The notes under the pieces are model-generated. The model had not been told where the DNA came from. It made no database searches and worked only from the letters and a program-made list of their open reading frames with translations. A DNA stretch of 5,421 bases. It comes from Candidatus Kuenenia stuttgartensis. GTDB lineage: Bacteria > Planctomycetota > Planctomycetia > Pirellulales > UBA1268. Where the stretch lies: positions 1 through 5,421 of the forward strand of contig CAMCPF010000235.1 in NCBI GenBank assembly GCA_945876515.1. The letters run 5' to 3'. Within the stretch, counting starts at the first letter, position 1. Every line of letters begins with the position of its first letter. The position numbers and the translations under genes were made by a program. This document shows, piece after piece, positions 1 to 5,421 of this stretch.

Positions 1-936
1 CTGGTCTGGGGCTTTGGCAAGGATCCGTTCAACCTGACCCCGATGCTGCCCGATTCGGTTGCGTTCCTGCTGCCGGCAAAGTTCCGGCCCGCAGGGTCGG
101 ACACGATCCCGAATGCGCCGAGCCTCGATGCCATCGTCGGTACGCCCGCCGTGGATGACGGCGAGGCCGCCCTGCCGAGCGCCGGGGATCTGGCGACGAC
201 CGAGCCGGAGCCGCCCGCGCCGGTCGAGCCCGATCCCACCGATCTCGCGGCCGTCGATCCGGCCCCTGCGCCCGGGGCGGGAGAGTCGCAGGACGATCCG
301 CTCATGAACCTGCTCGACGAGTCAGGCGGCGTGACGCCGCCGCCGGCTCCCGTCGAGCCGCCTCCGCCGCCGGAGCCGGAGCCGCTCGACCTCGAGAAGC
401 TCGGTGCGACCGTCGCGGAGGCGACGGCCGCCCTCGAGGCCGTGGCCGCCGTTGATGACCCTTCCGATCCGGTCCGCCGGCGACTGACGGCCTTGTGGTA
501 CAAGTCGCTCGCAGGTTACGCGGAGGAGTTGGCCGCACTCGAGCGACTCGCGACCGAGACGGGCCGGCCCTTCGAGCCTGCCATCGAGCAGGCCGACGCG
601 GTCCGCACCGGCTTGGCGGATCACCCGCAGCTGCTGGCCGAACTCTCCGGTCTGACACGGTCGTGGATCGCCTACGGCAAGCGGCCGAGTGACGGCATCG
701 TGACGTCGGCGACATTCGTCGGGGCCCGGCGCGTGGGACCGTACTGGCGGTCGCAGGTGAGCCTGGCCGCCACCGACACCAAGCCCGCCCTGGAGATGGT
801 GGTGCTGACGCGGTCGGAGCCGGCGGTGGCTCCCGGTGACGAGGTGATGATCACCGGCCTGGCGGTGGACGACGACGTGGTCTGGGCCACCGAGCTTCGG
901 CCGGCTGCGGGCGGATCGGGCTTCCCCGGTCTGTGA
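1..936 (+). CDS. Unrecognised protein with proline-rich linker and C-terminal beta domain (5' end outside window)
   Basis: I do not recognise this family. The frame is open from base 1, so the ATG at 43 is probably internal and the gene starts upstream; 311 codons plus a TGA stop are visible. Counting from the first visible codon, residues 1-30 include a WGFG and a DPFNLTPMLPDSVAFLLP stretch. Residues about 31-130 are a low-complexity acidic, Pro/Ala-rich linker with a PPPPPEPEP run. Residues about 131-224 look helical (LEKLGATVAEATAALEAVAA, then an LWYKSLAGYAEELAALERLA-like stretch). Residues about 232-300 alternate in a beta pattern with GDEVMITGLAV, which could be a small OB-like barrel; this is inference from pattern only. 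No signal peptide or membrane segment is visible, but the N-terminus is missing. The stop overlaps the start of the amidase gene, suggesting co-transcription and translational coupling. The linker between folded parts would suit an envelope or scaffold protein, but function is unknown. Confidence 0.75.
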   Translation: MVWGFGKDPFNLTPMLPDSVAFLLPAKFRPAGSDTIPNAPSLDAIVGTPAVDDGEAALPSAGDLATTEPEPPAPVEPDPTDLAAVDPAPAPGAGESQDDPLMNLLDESGGVTPPPAPVEPPPPPEPEPLDLEKLGATVAEATAALEAVAAVDDPSDPVRRRLTALWYKSLAGYAEELAALERLATETGRPFEPAIEQADAVRTGLADHPQLLAELSGLTRSWIAYGKRPSDGIVTSATFVGARRVGPYWRSQVSLAATDTKPALEMVVLTRSEPAVAPGDEVMITGLAVDDDVVWATELRPAAGGSGFPGL

Positions 937-2402
937 CCGGGGCTGCCCCGGCGGTCGCAGAACTCGACGCCACTGCGATCGCCACCGAGGTCGCCGCCGG
1001 TCGGCTGCGGGCCGTCGAGGTTCACGCGGCCGCGTGGATCCGGCACGAGGCTGCGCATCCCCGGCTCAATGCGCTGGTGCAGCCGCGGTTCGCCGAGTCG
1101 GTAGCCGAGGCCGCCGCCGTCGATCGGCAGCAGCCCCGCGGCGCGTTGGCGGGCGTGCCCGTAAGCATCAAGGAATGTTTTGGGTTGTGCGGGCTGCGGA
1201 TGCCGCTGGGCATCCGGCGCCGCAGCGCGGCGATCGACGGGGCCGACGCGGAGATCGTGACGCGGCTGCGGACGGCGGGGGCCGTGATCGTGGCCAAGGC
1301 CAACGTGCCGCAGGCGATGTATCTGCACGAGACCGACAACCCGGTCTTCGGCCGCACGAACCACCCGCTCGCGACCGATCGCGGGCCGGGGGGCTCGAGC
1401 GGCGGCGACGCGGCGGCCGTCGCGGCGGGCGTGGTGCCACTGGCGGTGGGCAACGATCTGGCCGGCAGCCTCCGTCAGCCGGCCCACGCCTGCGGGATTG
1501 CGGCGCTCATGCCCCGATCCGAGGTGTTCGGCGAAGGCGGGGCTTTCGACACGCTGCCGGGCCTTCGGGCCGTGCGGCCGCGGGCCGGATTCCTGGCGCG
1601 TTCGGTCGCCGACCTCGCCCTTGCGTGCGAGGCCGTCGGGGTCGCCCCGGGCCGGCCTCGCGCCGTGAAGCGGATCGCCTGGTGGGCAGCGACGGGCCCC
1701 ATCCCTCCGTCGGCCGCGATCCGCCGGGGGCTGGCGGAAGCGGTCGAGCGGCTCGGGGCCGCGGGCGTCGAAGCCGTCGCCATCGACGGCGGCCTGGCGG
1801 ACGCCGCCGCCTGGCTGCATCTGGCGATCCTCTCGGCCGACGGCGGGGCCGACATCCGGCGGCTGTTCGCCGGCGAGCGGCCGATGCGAGACGTCCGCCG
1901 GCTGCTGCGGCTGGCGGGCATGCCGCGGTGGCTGCGGCCCGCAGTGGCTCGGCTGGCTCGGCTCACCGGCCGGGGCATCGAGGCGGACGGGCTGCTGGCC
2001 ACCGGCCCCCGCACCGCCGCCGACTTGACGGCGCTCTTGGACGAGCGAGGAGCGCTCGCCGCTCGCTTCACCGAGGCCGTGCGGGGCTGTGACGCGATCG
2101 TTTGCCCGGTGTCAGCGCTGCCGGCCCTGCGGCATGGCACCGCCGCGCGGCTGGTGCTCGCCGCCGCGCCCTGCTTCCTTGCCAACCTATTCGATCTCGC
2201 GGCCGGGGCGGTGCCGGTGACCACCGTGCGGCCAGACGAGGAGGCGGGCCGGAGCGCCTCCTGGGATCCCGTGCTCCGCGCCGCGGCGGCCACCGACTGC
2301 GGCAGCCGGGGCCTGCCGGTGGGCGTACAGGTGATCGCCCCGCCGGGAGGTGACGAGGCGACGGTGCTCGAGGTGATGCGGCTCATCGAGCGGGGCGGGT
2401 GA
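933..2402 (+). CDS. Amidase-signature hydrolase, FAAH-like
   Basis: This is a 489-residue amidase-signature (AS) enzyme, expected to hydrolyse a carboxamide to acid and amine or ammonia; the substrate is unknown. The catalytic residues are visible: Lys80 in GVPVSIKECF, cis-Ser155 in GPGGSSGG, and nucleophile Ser179 in GNDLAGSLRQPA. The 24-residue spacing between the two serines matches FAAH. From memory, several segments are closest to animal FAAH: GVPVSIKECF (FAAH GVPVSLKECF), ANVPQAM (TNVPQSM), DNPVFGRT (SNPLFGQT), and NLFDLAAGAVPVTTV near residue 420 (NCLDFPAGVVPVTTV). GLPVGVQVIAP follows at about 460. It lacks the FAAH N-terminal membrane helix and has no signal peptide, so it is probably cytosolic. 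GatA is unlikely because the lysine sits in IKE rather than VKD and no gatB or gatC is visible. Oddities are Ala177 where GGS is usual and LMPR where GLKP is usual. The GTG start at 933 fits the family N-terminus. It has no clear Shine-Dalgarno sequence and overlaps the upstream stop by 4 bp, so coupled translation is likely. Confidence 0.92.
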   Translation: MTGAAPAVAELDATAIATEVAAGRLRAVEVHAAAWIRHEAAHPRLNALVQPRFAESVAEAAAVDRQQPRGALAGVPVSIKECFGLCGLRMPLGIRRRSAAIDGADAEIVTRLRTAGAVIVAKANVPQAMYLHETDNPVFGRTNHPLATDRGPGGSSGGDAAAVAAGVVPLAVGNDLAGSLRQPAHACGIAALMPRSEVFGEGGAFDTLPGLRAVRPRAGFLARSVADLALACEAVGVAPGRPRAVKRIAWWAATGPIPPSAAIRRGLAEAVERLGAAGVEAVAIDGGLADAAAWLHLAILSADGGADIRRLFAGERPMRDVRRLLRLAGMPRWLRPAVARLARLTGRGIEADGLLATGPRTAADLTALLDERGALAARFTEAVRGCDAIVCPVSALPALRHGTAARLVLAAAPCFLANLFDLAAGAVPVTTVRPDEEAGRSASWDPVLRAAAATDCGSRGLPVGVQVIAPPGGDEATVLEVMRLIERGG

Positions 2403-2416
2403 CGCAGTTCGCTGCG
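2403..2416 (+). terminator. Small TTCG-loop hairpin directly after the amidase stop
   Basis: The bases right after the TGA stop form a perfect 5-bp stem (CGCAG with CTGCG) around a TTCG tetraloop. TTCG loops are known to make unusually stable RNA hairpins. No T-run follows (only ACTTG), so this is not a textbook intrinsic terminator. It may mark or protect the 3' end of the amidase transcript. The stem is short and could occur by chance in GC-rich DNA. Confidence 0.35.
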
Positions 2417-2426
2417 ACTTGCGTGT

Positions 2427-2588
2427 AGGCTCGGGGTTGCCCGTGCCATCTCGCCGGATGAGCAGGGGCCTCATGCGTGGAGGCTCGGGGTTACCGGACC
2501 CTGTCGCCCGGACGTTCGGAGGCCTCACACAAGCACGCTCGGGGTTGCCCGTGCCACCTCGCCGGACGCTCCCTTTGGGCATCCTGCC
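2427..2588. repeat. Three tandem units of a 54-bp repeat
   Basis: The core GCTCGGGGTT begins at 2429, 2483 and 2537, exactly 54 bp apart. Units run about 2427-2480, 2481-2534 and 2535-2588. The first 32 bases of the core are 30/32 identical between units 1 and 3 (2429-2460 and 2537-2568; both differences are T/C). Unit 2 keeps the two ends but differs in the middle, about 22/32. The last part of each unit is poorly conserved; unit 1 can fold there into an ATGAG/CTCAT hairpin (2458-2474) and unit 2 holds the palindrome GAGGCCTC (2519-2526). Because 54 is a multiple of three, frames through it show an 18-residue periodicity (GSGLPVPSRR, GSGLPDPVAR, RSGLPVPPRR on the plus strand; GTGNPEP on the minus). 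I see no ribosome binding site or codon signal that would make it a real gene. Confidence 0.85.
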
Positions 2589-2672
2589 CTCCGGTCGCTC
2601 GGAGGAAACCTCGCTTTCGCCCTCCGGGCTGCGCTCCGTTTCCTACGCCGCTCGATTGGCACGGGCGACCCC
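2541..2672. repeat. Inverted copy of the repeat core, forming long-range arms
   Basis: Bases 2541-2555 (GGGGTTGCCCGTGCC, inside repeat unit 3) are complementary to 2658-2672 (GGCACGGGCGACCCC) at 14 of 15 positions; the one mismatch would be a G-U pair in RNA. The arms are separated by 102 bases that contain further complementary segments. The element could therefore fold into a branched structure in RNA or single-stranded DNA. An alternative reading is that the repeat core was simply inserted in both orientations. The arms bound the region as one composite element lying between two convergent operons. Confidence 0.6.
2588..2626. other. Two mutually exclusive hairpins in the convergent gap
   Basis: CGGAGG at 2600-2605 is perfectly complementary to CCTCCG both at 2588-2593 (6-base loop GTCGCT) and at 2621-2626 (15-base loop). 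Only one pairing can form at a time. The two CCTCCG copies lie inside a 9-bp direct repeat GCCCTCCGG (2586-2594 and 2619-2627). AGGAAAC (2603-2609) is also complementary to GTTTCCT (2638-2644). No T-run follows on either strand, so intrinsic termination is not clearly supported. A bidirectional transcript end is plausible only from position. Confidence 0.4.
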
Positions 2673-2682
2673 TCGCAGCCCA

Positions 2683-2704
2683 ACGGTTGAGTTACGGTTG
2701 AGTT
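2683..2704. repeat. Perfect adjacent tandem pair of an 11-bp sequence
   Basis: ACGGTTGAGTT occurs twice back to back (2683-2693 and 2694-2704) with no mismatch. It is A/T-richer than the surroundings and sits 9 bp beyond the minus-strand cheB stop codon. It may be a slippage duplication, or the scar of an insertion that placed the neighbouring repeat element here. A binding site for a dimeric protein is also possible, but nothing else supports it. Confidence 0.75.
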
Positions 2705-2713
2705 GTGGAGGCG

Positions 2714-3730
2714 TTACACCATGCGCGCCGTGATCGCGGCGGGCATGCGGGCCACGGGCAGCACCTCGCAGGCGGCGCCCGCTTCGATCGCGGCCTTTGG
2801 CATGCTCCAGACGACGCTCGTCGCCTCGTCCTGCGCGATGGTGTGCCAGCCCTTGTGGCGGAGGGCGGCGAGGCCGCGGGCGCCATCGCGGCCCATGCCC
2901 GTCAGCACCACGGCCACGCCGGATTTCGGGCCGTGGGCGGCGACGCTCTCGAAGAACACGTCCACGCTTGGCCGAAAGAAGACGTCTTGCGGCTCGACGC
3001 GGTATTCGAGCGTGCCTCCGGCCATCATCACGAGGTGATCATTGGTGCCCGCCAAGAGTACGTCGCCGGGCCGCGGCCGCTGGCCGTGTTCCGCCACCTG
3101 CACCGACCGGCCGGTGCGGTCGGCCAGCCACGAGGCCAGGCCGGGGGCGAAGGCCACGTCGACGTGCTGGACGATCACGACGGCCGTGTTCCAGTCGGTG
3201 GGCAGCGGCAGCAGGAGCTCGCAGAGCGCCTTGGGCCCGCCGGTGGAGGCGCCCACCACGAGCAAGCGGGCGGGCCCGGAAGCGGCGGGTCCTGGCCGCG
3301 TTCGTGCGGCGGCGGCCGGGGCGGCGACGAGCTTGGCGATCAGGCCGATCTTCTCGACGAGCGGGCCGACGCCCGCCACCTCGCCGGCCGGGCCGAGCAC
3401 GGGCGTGTCCACGGCGTCGAGGGCGCCGTGGCCCATCGCGTCATACACCAGCGAGATGTTGCCGCTGACGGTGGCGGTGACCACCAGGATGGCGCATGGC
3501 GACGTGGCCATGATTTGCCGCGTGGCCTCCGCGCCGTCGAGGTGCGGCATCAGGAGGTCCATCAGGATCAGGTCGGGGCGGTCGCGGCGGGCCTGGGCGA
3601 TCGCCTCGACGCCGTCGGCGGCGATCCAGGCCAGCTCGTGGCCCGGCAGCCGCTCGACGATCCGACGGAGCGCCTCGCTCGCCGCCCGCACGTCGTTGAC
3701 GATCGCGATCCGCATCCGGGCCGACCTCAT
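2714..3730 (-). CDS. cheB: Chemotaxis response regulator protein-glutamate methylesterase CheB, WspF-type
   Basis: CheB removes methyl groups from (and can deamidate) glutamyl side chains of chemoreceptors in the cytoplasm, and phosphorylation by the CheA-type kinase activates it. This 338-residue protein has the standard two domains. The receiver, about 6-130, has phosphoacceptor Asp58 in LILMDLLMP. An Ala/Pro-rich linker covers about 135-154. The methylesterase domain, about 155-330, has Ser162 in GASTGG, His189 in VQH and Asp282 in LTGMGRDG, so the catalytic triad is intact. The receiver starts MRIAIVND and has SPCAILVVTA and a GALDAVDTPVLG-like segment, which I recall as typical of WspF of the Pseudomonas Wsp system, so wspF is the narrower name. 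The usual DD acidic pair is ND, and the usual receiver lysine before a proline is absent (DTP). The gene follows the WspE-like kinase directly. The ATG at 3730 overlaps the kinase stop (ATGA); the ATG at 3715 (Met6) fits the family start better. Confidence 0.95.
   Translation of the reverse strand: MRSARMRIAIVNDVRAASEALRRIVERLPGHELAWIAADGVEAIAQARRDRPDLILMDLLMPHLDGAEATRQIMATSPCAILVVTATVSGNISLVYDAMGHGALDAVDTPVLGPAGEVAGVGPLVEKIGLIAKLVAAPAAAARTRPGPAASGPARLLVVGASTGGPKALCELLLPLPTDWNTAVVIVQHVDVAFAPGLASWLADRTGRSVQVAEHGQRPRPGDVLLAGTNDHLVMMAGGTLEYRVEPQDVFFRPSVDVFFESVAAHGPKSGVAVVLTGMGRDGARGLAALRHKGWHTIAQDEATSVVWSMPKAAIEAGAACEVLPVARMPAAITARMV
3713..3728 (-). promoter_or_regulatory. Ribosome binding site favouring a cheB start at Met6 (3715)
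   Basis: On the minus strand, GAGG at 3728-3725 lies 9 bases before the ATG at 3715-3713. The upstream ATG at 3730 has its nearest GAGG only 1 base away, which is too close to work normally. Starting at 3715 gives MRIAIVND, the usual WspF/CheB beginning, and leaves 11 bp after the kinase stop. Starting at 3730 gives an ATGA overlap and five extra residues (MRSAR). I favour 3715, but coupled initiation at 3730 is possible. Confidence 0.5.
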
Positions 3731-5421
3731 GCCTCGCCGATCAAGTCGACGATCGTATCCACGAAGGTCTCGTCGTGGAAACTGCTCTTCGTGAGGTAGC
3801 GATTCGCGCCGGCGTCGAGGCCGCGGAGGCGGTCTTCCTCGCGGTCCTTGTAGGAGACGATCACCACGGGAATCTCACGGCGGGCCGCGTCGGCCTTGAT
3901 CAGCGACACCAGGCCGATGCCGTCCAGCCGGGGCATGTCAACGTCGGTCACGATCAGGTCGTAGGGCGTGCCCCGGACGGCATTCCAGCCGTCCATTCCG
4001 TCCACCGCCACGTCCACGGCGTAGCCCCGCGACTGGAGGAGTTGCCGCTCGAGCTCGCGGACGGTGATCGAGTCGTCCACCACGAGGATCCGCTTCCGCG
4101 GGCGGGCCTCCTCGGCAAGCTGCTCGAACTCCACCCGCGACAGGCGCCGGCCGGAGAGCACGTTGTCGATGCTGCGCACGAGATCCTCGACATCCACGAT
4201 CAGCACGGGGTCGCCGCTCTCGAGGAGCGAGGCGCTGTTGATGTCGGCGACCTTGCCCAGCCGGGGGTCGAGCGGCCGCACCTCCAGGTCGCGCTCACCG
4301 AGGAAGGCGTCGACGATCATCCCGAACTGTTGGCCACGGTCGCTGACCACCACCACGGGCAGCGGGTCGGGCGGCGGCGGCCCGACGACCTCGAGGATCT
4401 GCGCCGCGAGCACCAGGCCGGTTGCCGTGCCGTCGCGGTCGAAATACTGGCGGCCCTCCACGGTCCGGATCGCGGCCTGCGGCACTGGCAGGATGTGGTC
4501 GATCCGGGTGAGCGGGAAGGCATAAGGCTCGCCGGCGATCTGGACCAGGAGGGCCCGGATCACCGACATCGTGATCGGGAGTTGGAGCGTGAACACGGTC
4601 CGCCGGCCCGGCTGGCTGGCCACCCGGACGGTGCCGCCGACGCCCTTGACCATGCTCTGCACCACGTCCAGGCCGACGCCGCGGCCCGAGATTTCCGTGA
4701 CCCGCTCGCTGGTGGTGAAGCCGGGTAGGAACAGGAACTCCAACAGCTCGAGCTCGCCGAGCCGCTCGGCCACCGCCTGGGCCACGAGCCCGTTGGCGAC
4801 GGCCCGCTCGCGAAGCCGTTCGACGTCGATCCCACGGCCGTCGTCGGCCAATGTGATGTGGAGCATGCCGGCCCGATGGCGGGCCTCGAGCCGGATCGCA
4901 CCGGTGGCCGGCTTGCCGGCGGCCGTCCGTTCCGCGGGGGTCTCGAGTCCGTGGTCGACGGCATTGCGGATCAGGTGGGAGAGCGGGGCCTCGAGCTTGT
5001 CGAGGATGTCGCGATCGACGCCCGTCTGCTCGCCGACCACCTCGAAGCGGATCTCCTTGCCGAGCGTGCGGGCCAGGTCGCGAACCAGTCGGGGGAACCC
5101 GCGGATCCCGTCGGCCAAGGGCCGCATCCGGCTGGCGATCACCTCGTGGTGGAGCCGGTTGGAGAGATCCTCGTTGCGGCGGGCGAAACTCTCGAAGTCG
5201 TCCACGTGCCGGGCCAGCGTCGCGAGCCCGGCGTCGGCCCGGCGGCGGATCGCGGCCACCGTCGCGGCGGCCGCGGCCGTCGAGGCCAATTCGCCGGCCT
5301 CGAGCTTTTCGTCGAGGGCCGCGAGGGCGTCACAAAGATCGACCTGGGTCGAGCGAAACTGGAGCAGCGCATCGACGAAGGGTCGCATCTGCCGCGTCTC
5401 GACGAGCGCCTCGCCGGCGAG
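3727..5421 (-). CDS. wspE: CheA-type hybrid histidine kinase/response regulator, WspE-type (N-terminus outside window)
   Basis: This is the cytoplasmic kinase of a chemosensory array, which autophosphorylates under receptor control and passes phosphate to receivers. The frame runs off the right edge; 564 residues are visible, the first reading LAGEALVETRQMRPFVDALL as in WspE just after its Hpt domain. The histidine phosphotransfer domain is thus out of view. Numbering from the in-window Met at 5388, a helical dimerisation-like region covers about 1-105. The ATPase domain, about 110-270, has N box LSHLIRNAVDHGLETP (Asn142), G1 box DDGRGID (182-188) and G2 box GRGVGLD. A CheW-like coupling domain covers about 272-410. 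A C-terminal receiver, about 432-553, has Asp438/Asp439, phosphoacceptor Asp482 in TDVDMP, Ser512 and Lys534. VSYKDREEDRLRGLDAG and SFHDET near the end are, from memory, hallmarks of WspE. All ATP-binding and receiver residues are intact, so it looks functional. The cheB gene follows with overlap or close spacing, indicating one operon. Confidence 0.95.
   Translation of the reverse strand, partial: LAGEALVETRQMRPFVDALLQFRSTQVDLCDALAALDEKLEAGELASTAAAAATVAAIRRRADAGLATLARHVDDFESFARRNEDLSNRLHHEVIASRMRPLADGIRGFPRLVRDLARTLGKEIRFEVVGEQTGVDRDILDKLEAPLSHLIRNAVDHGLETPAERTAAGKPATGAIRLEARHRAGMLHITLADDGRGIDVERLRERAVANGLVAQAVAERLGELELLEFLFLPGFTTSERVTEISGRGVGLDVVQSMVKGVGGTVRVASQPGRRTVFTLQLPITMSVIRALLVQIAGEPYAFPLTRIDHILPVPQAAIRTVEGRQYFDRDGTATGLVLAAQILEVVGPPPPDPLPVVVVSDRGQQFGMIVDAFLGERDLEVRPLDPRLGKVADINSASLLESGDPVLIVDVEDLVRSIDNVLSGRRLSRVEFEQLAEEARPRKRILVVDDSITVRELERQLLQSRGYAVDVAVDGMDGWNAVRGTPYDLIVTDVDMPRLDGIGLVSLIKADAARREIPVVIVSYKDREEDRLRGLDAGANRYLTKSSFHDETFVDTIVDLIGEA

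Noticed and set aside
672..1820. Long minus-strand frame (382 codons) opposite the unknown gene and the amidase
   Set aside because: It lies antisense to the well-supported amidase motifs. Long antisense open frames are common in GC-rich coding DNA, and its Arg/Pro/Gly/His-rich product shows no recognisable domain.
933..2402. GatA (glutamyl-tRNA amidotransferase subunit A)
   Set aside because: The lysine motif is IKE with FAAH-like flanks instead of the GatA VKD pattern, the nucleophile loop differs, and no gatB or gatC is visible.
2187..2582. Minus-strand 131-codon frame with GTGNPEP-like peptide repeats
   Set aside because: It is the opposite reading of the same repeats and continues antisense into the conserved C-terminal region of the amidase.
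2427..2588. Possible CRISPR array
   Set aside because: Only three units, with the middle one strongly diverged; spacing of about 22 bases between 32-base cores is short for spacers, and no cas genes are visible.
2419..2733. Plus-strand 104-codon frame through the intergenic repeats
   Set aside because: It is composed of the 54-bp repeat followed by low-complexity GC-rich sequence, has no ribosome binding site I can see, and runs into the end of cheB. The peptide periodicity follows from the repeat length being a multiple of three.
2705..3799. Long plus-strand frame (364 codons) opposite cheB
   Set aside because: It is antisense to a complete CheB with all catalytic residues, and its His/Gly/Arg/Asp-rich translation is typical of a shadow frame.
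3775..4728. Plus-strand frame (317 codons) opposite the hybrid kinase
   Set aside because: It is antisense to the receiver, CheW-like and ATPase-end domains of the kinase, with no recognisable motif of its own.

Overview
This GC-rich window (roughly two thirds to 70% G+C by eye) carries four protein genes in two convergent pairs, separated by a repeat-filled gap of about 310 bp. The organism is most likely a planctomycete-type bacterium. That guess rests on the GC-rich gene style, on the unrecognised proline-rich protein ending in a small beta domain, and on a GC-rich repeat whose accidental reading frames give GSGLPVP/GTGNPEP-like peptides. I recall such peptides from planctomycete genomes but cannot verify that here. 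Another GC-rich lineage is not excluded.

Left side, plus strand: the 3' part of an unrecognised protein gene (1-936) overlaps by 4 bp (GTGA) a complete amidase-signature gene (933-2402). The amidase has the Ser-cisSer-Lys catalytic residues. Around these motifs and at its C-terminus it resembles animal fatty acid amide hydrolase (FAAH) more than GatA-type amidases.

Middle (2403-2713): no credible gene. The amidase stop is followed at once by a small TTCG-loop hairpin. Next come three units of a 54-bp tandem repeat, an oppositely oriented 15-bp copy of the repeat core, two mutually exclusive hairpins, and two perfect adjacent copies of an 11-bp sequence just before the end of the minus-strand operon.

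Right side, minus strand: a CheA-type hybrid histidine kinase (5421 down to 3727, N-terminus outside the window) followed by a CheB methylesterase (3730 down to 2714). Both match the Wsp-type alternative chemosensory class (WspE and WspF of Pseudomonas) better than the flagellar class. By family knowledge the kinase would be controlled by a receptor and CheW proteins encoded upstream, outside the window, and would phosphorylate its own receiver, CheB and an output regulator. CheB would reset the receptor by removing methyl groups. In Pseudomonas the next gene is wspR, a diguanylate cyclase. Here the operon ends after cheB against the repeats and the convergent amidase, so the output component is not in the expected place.
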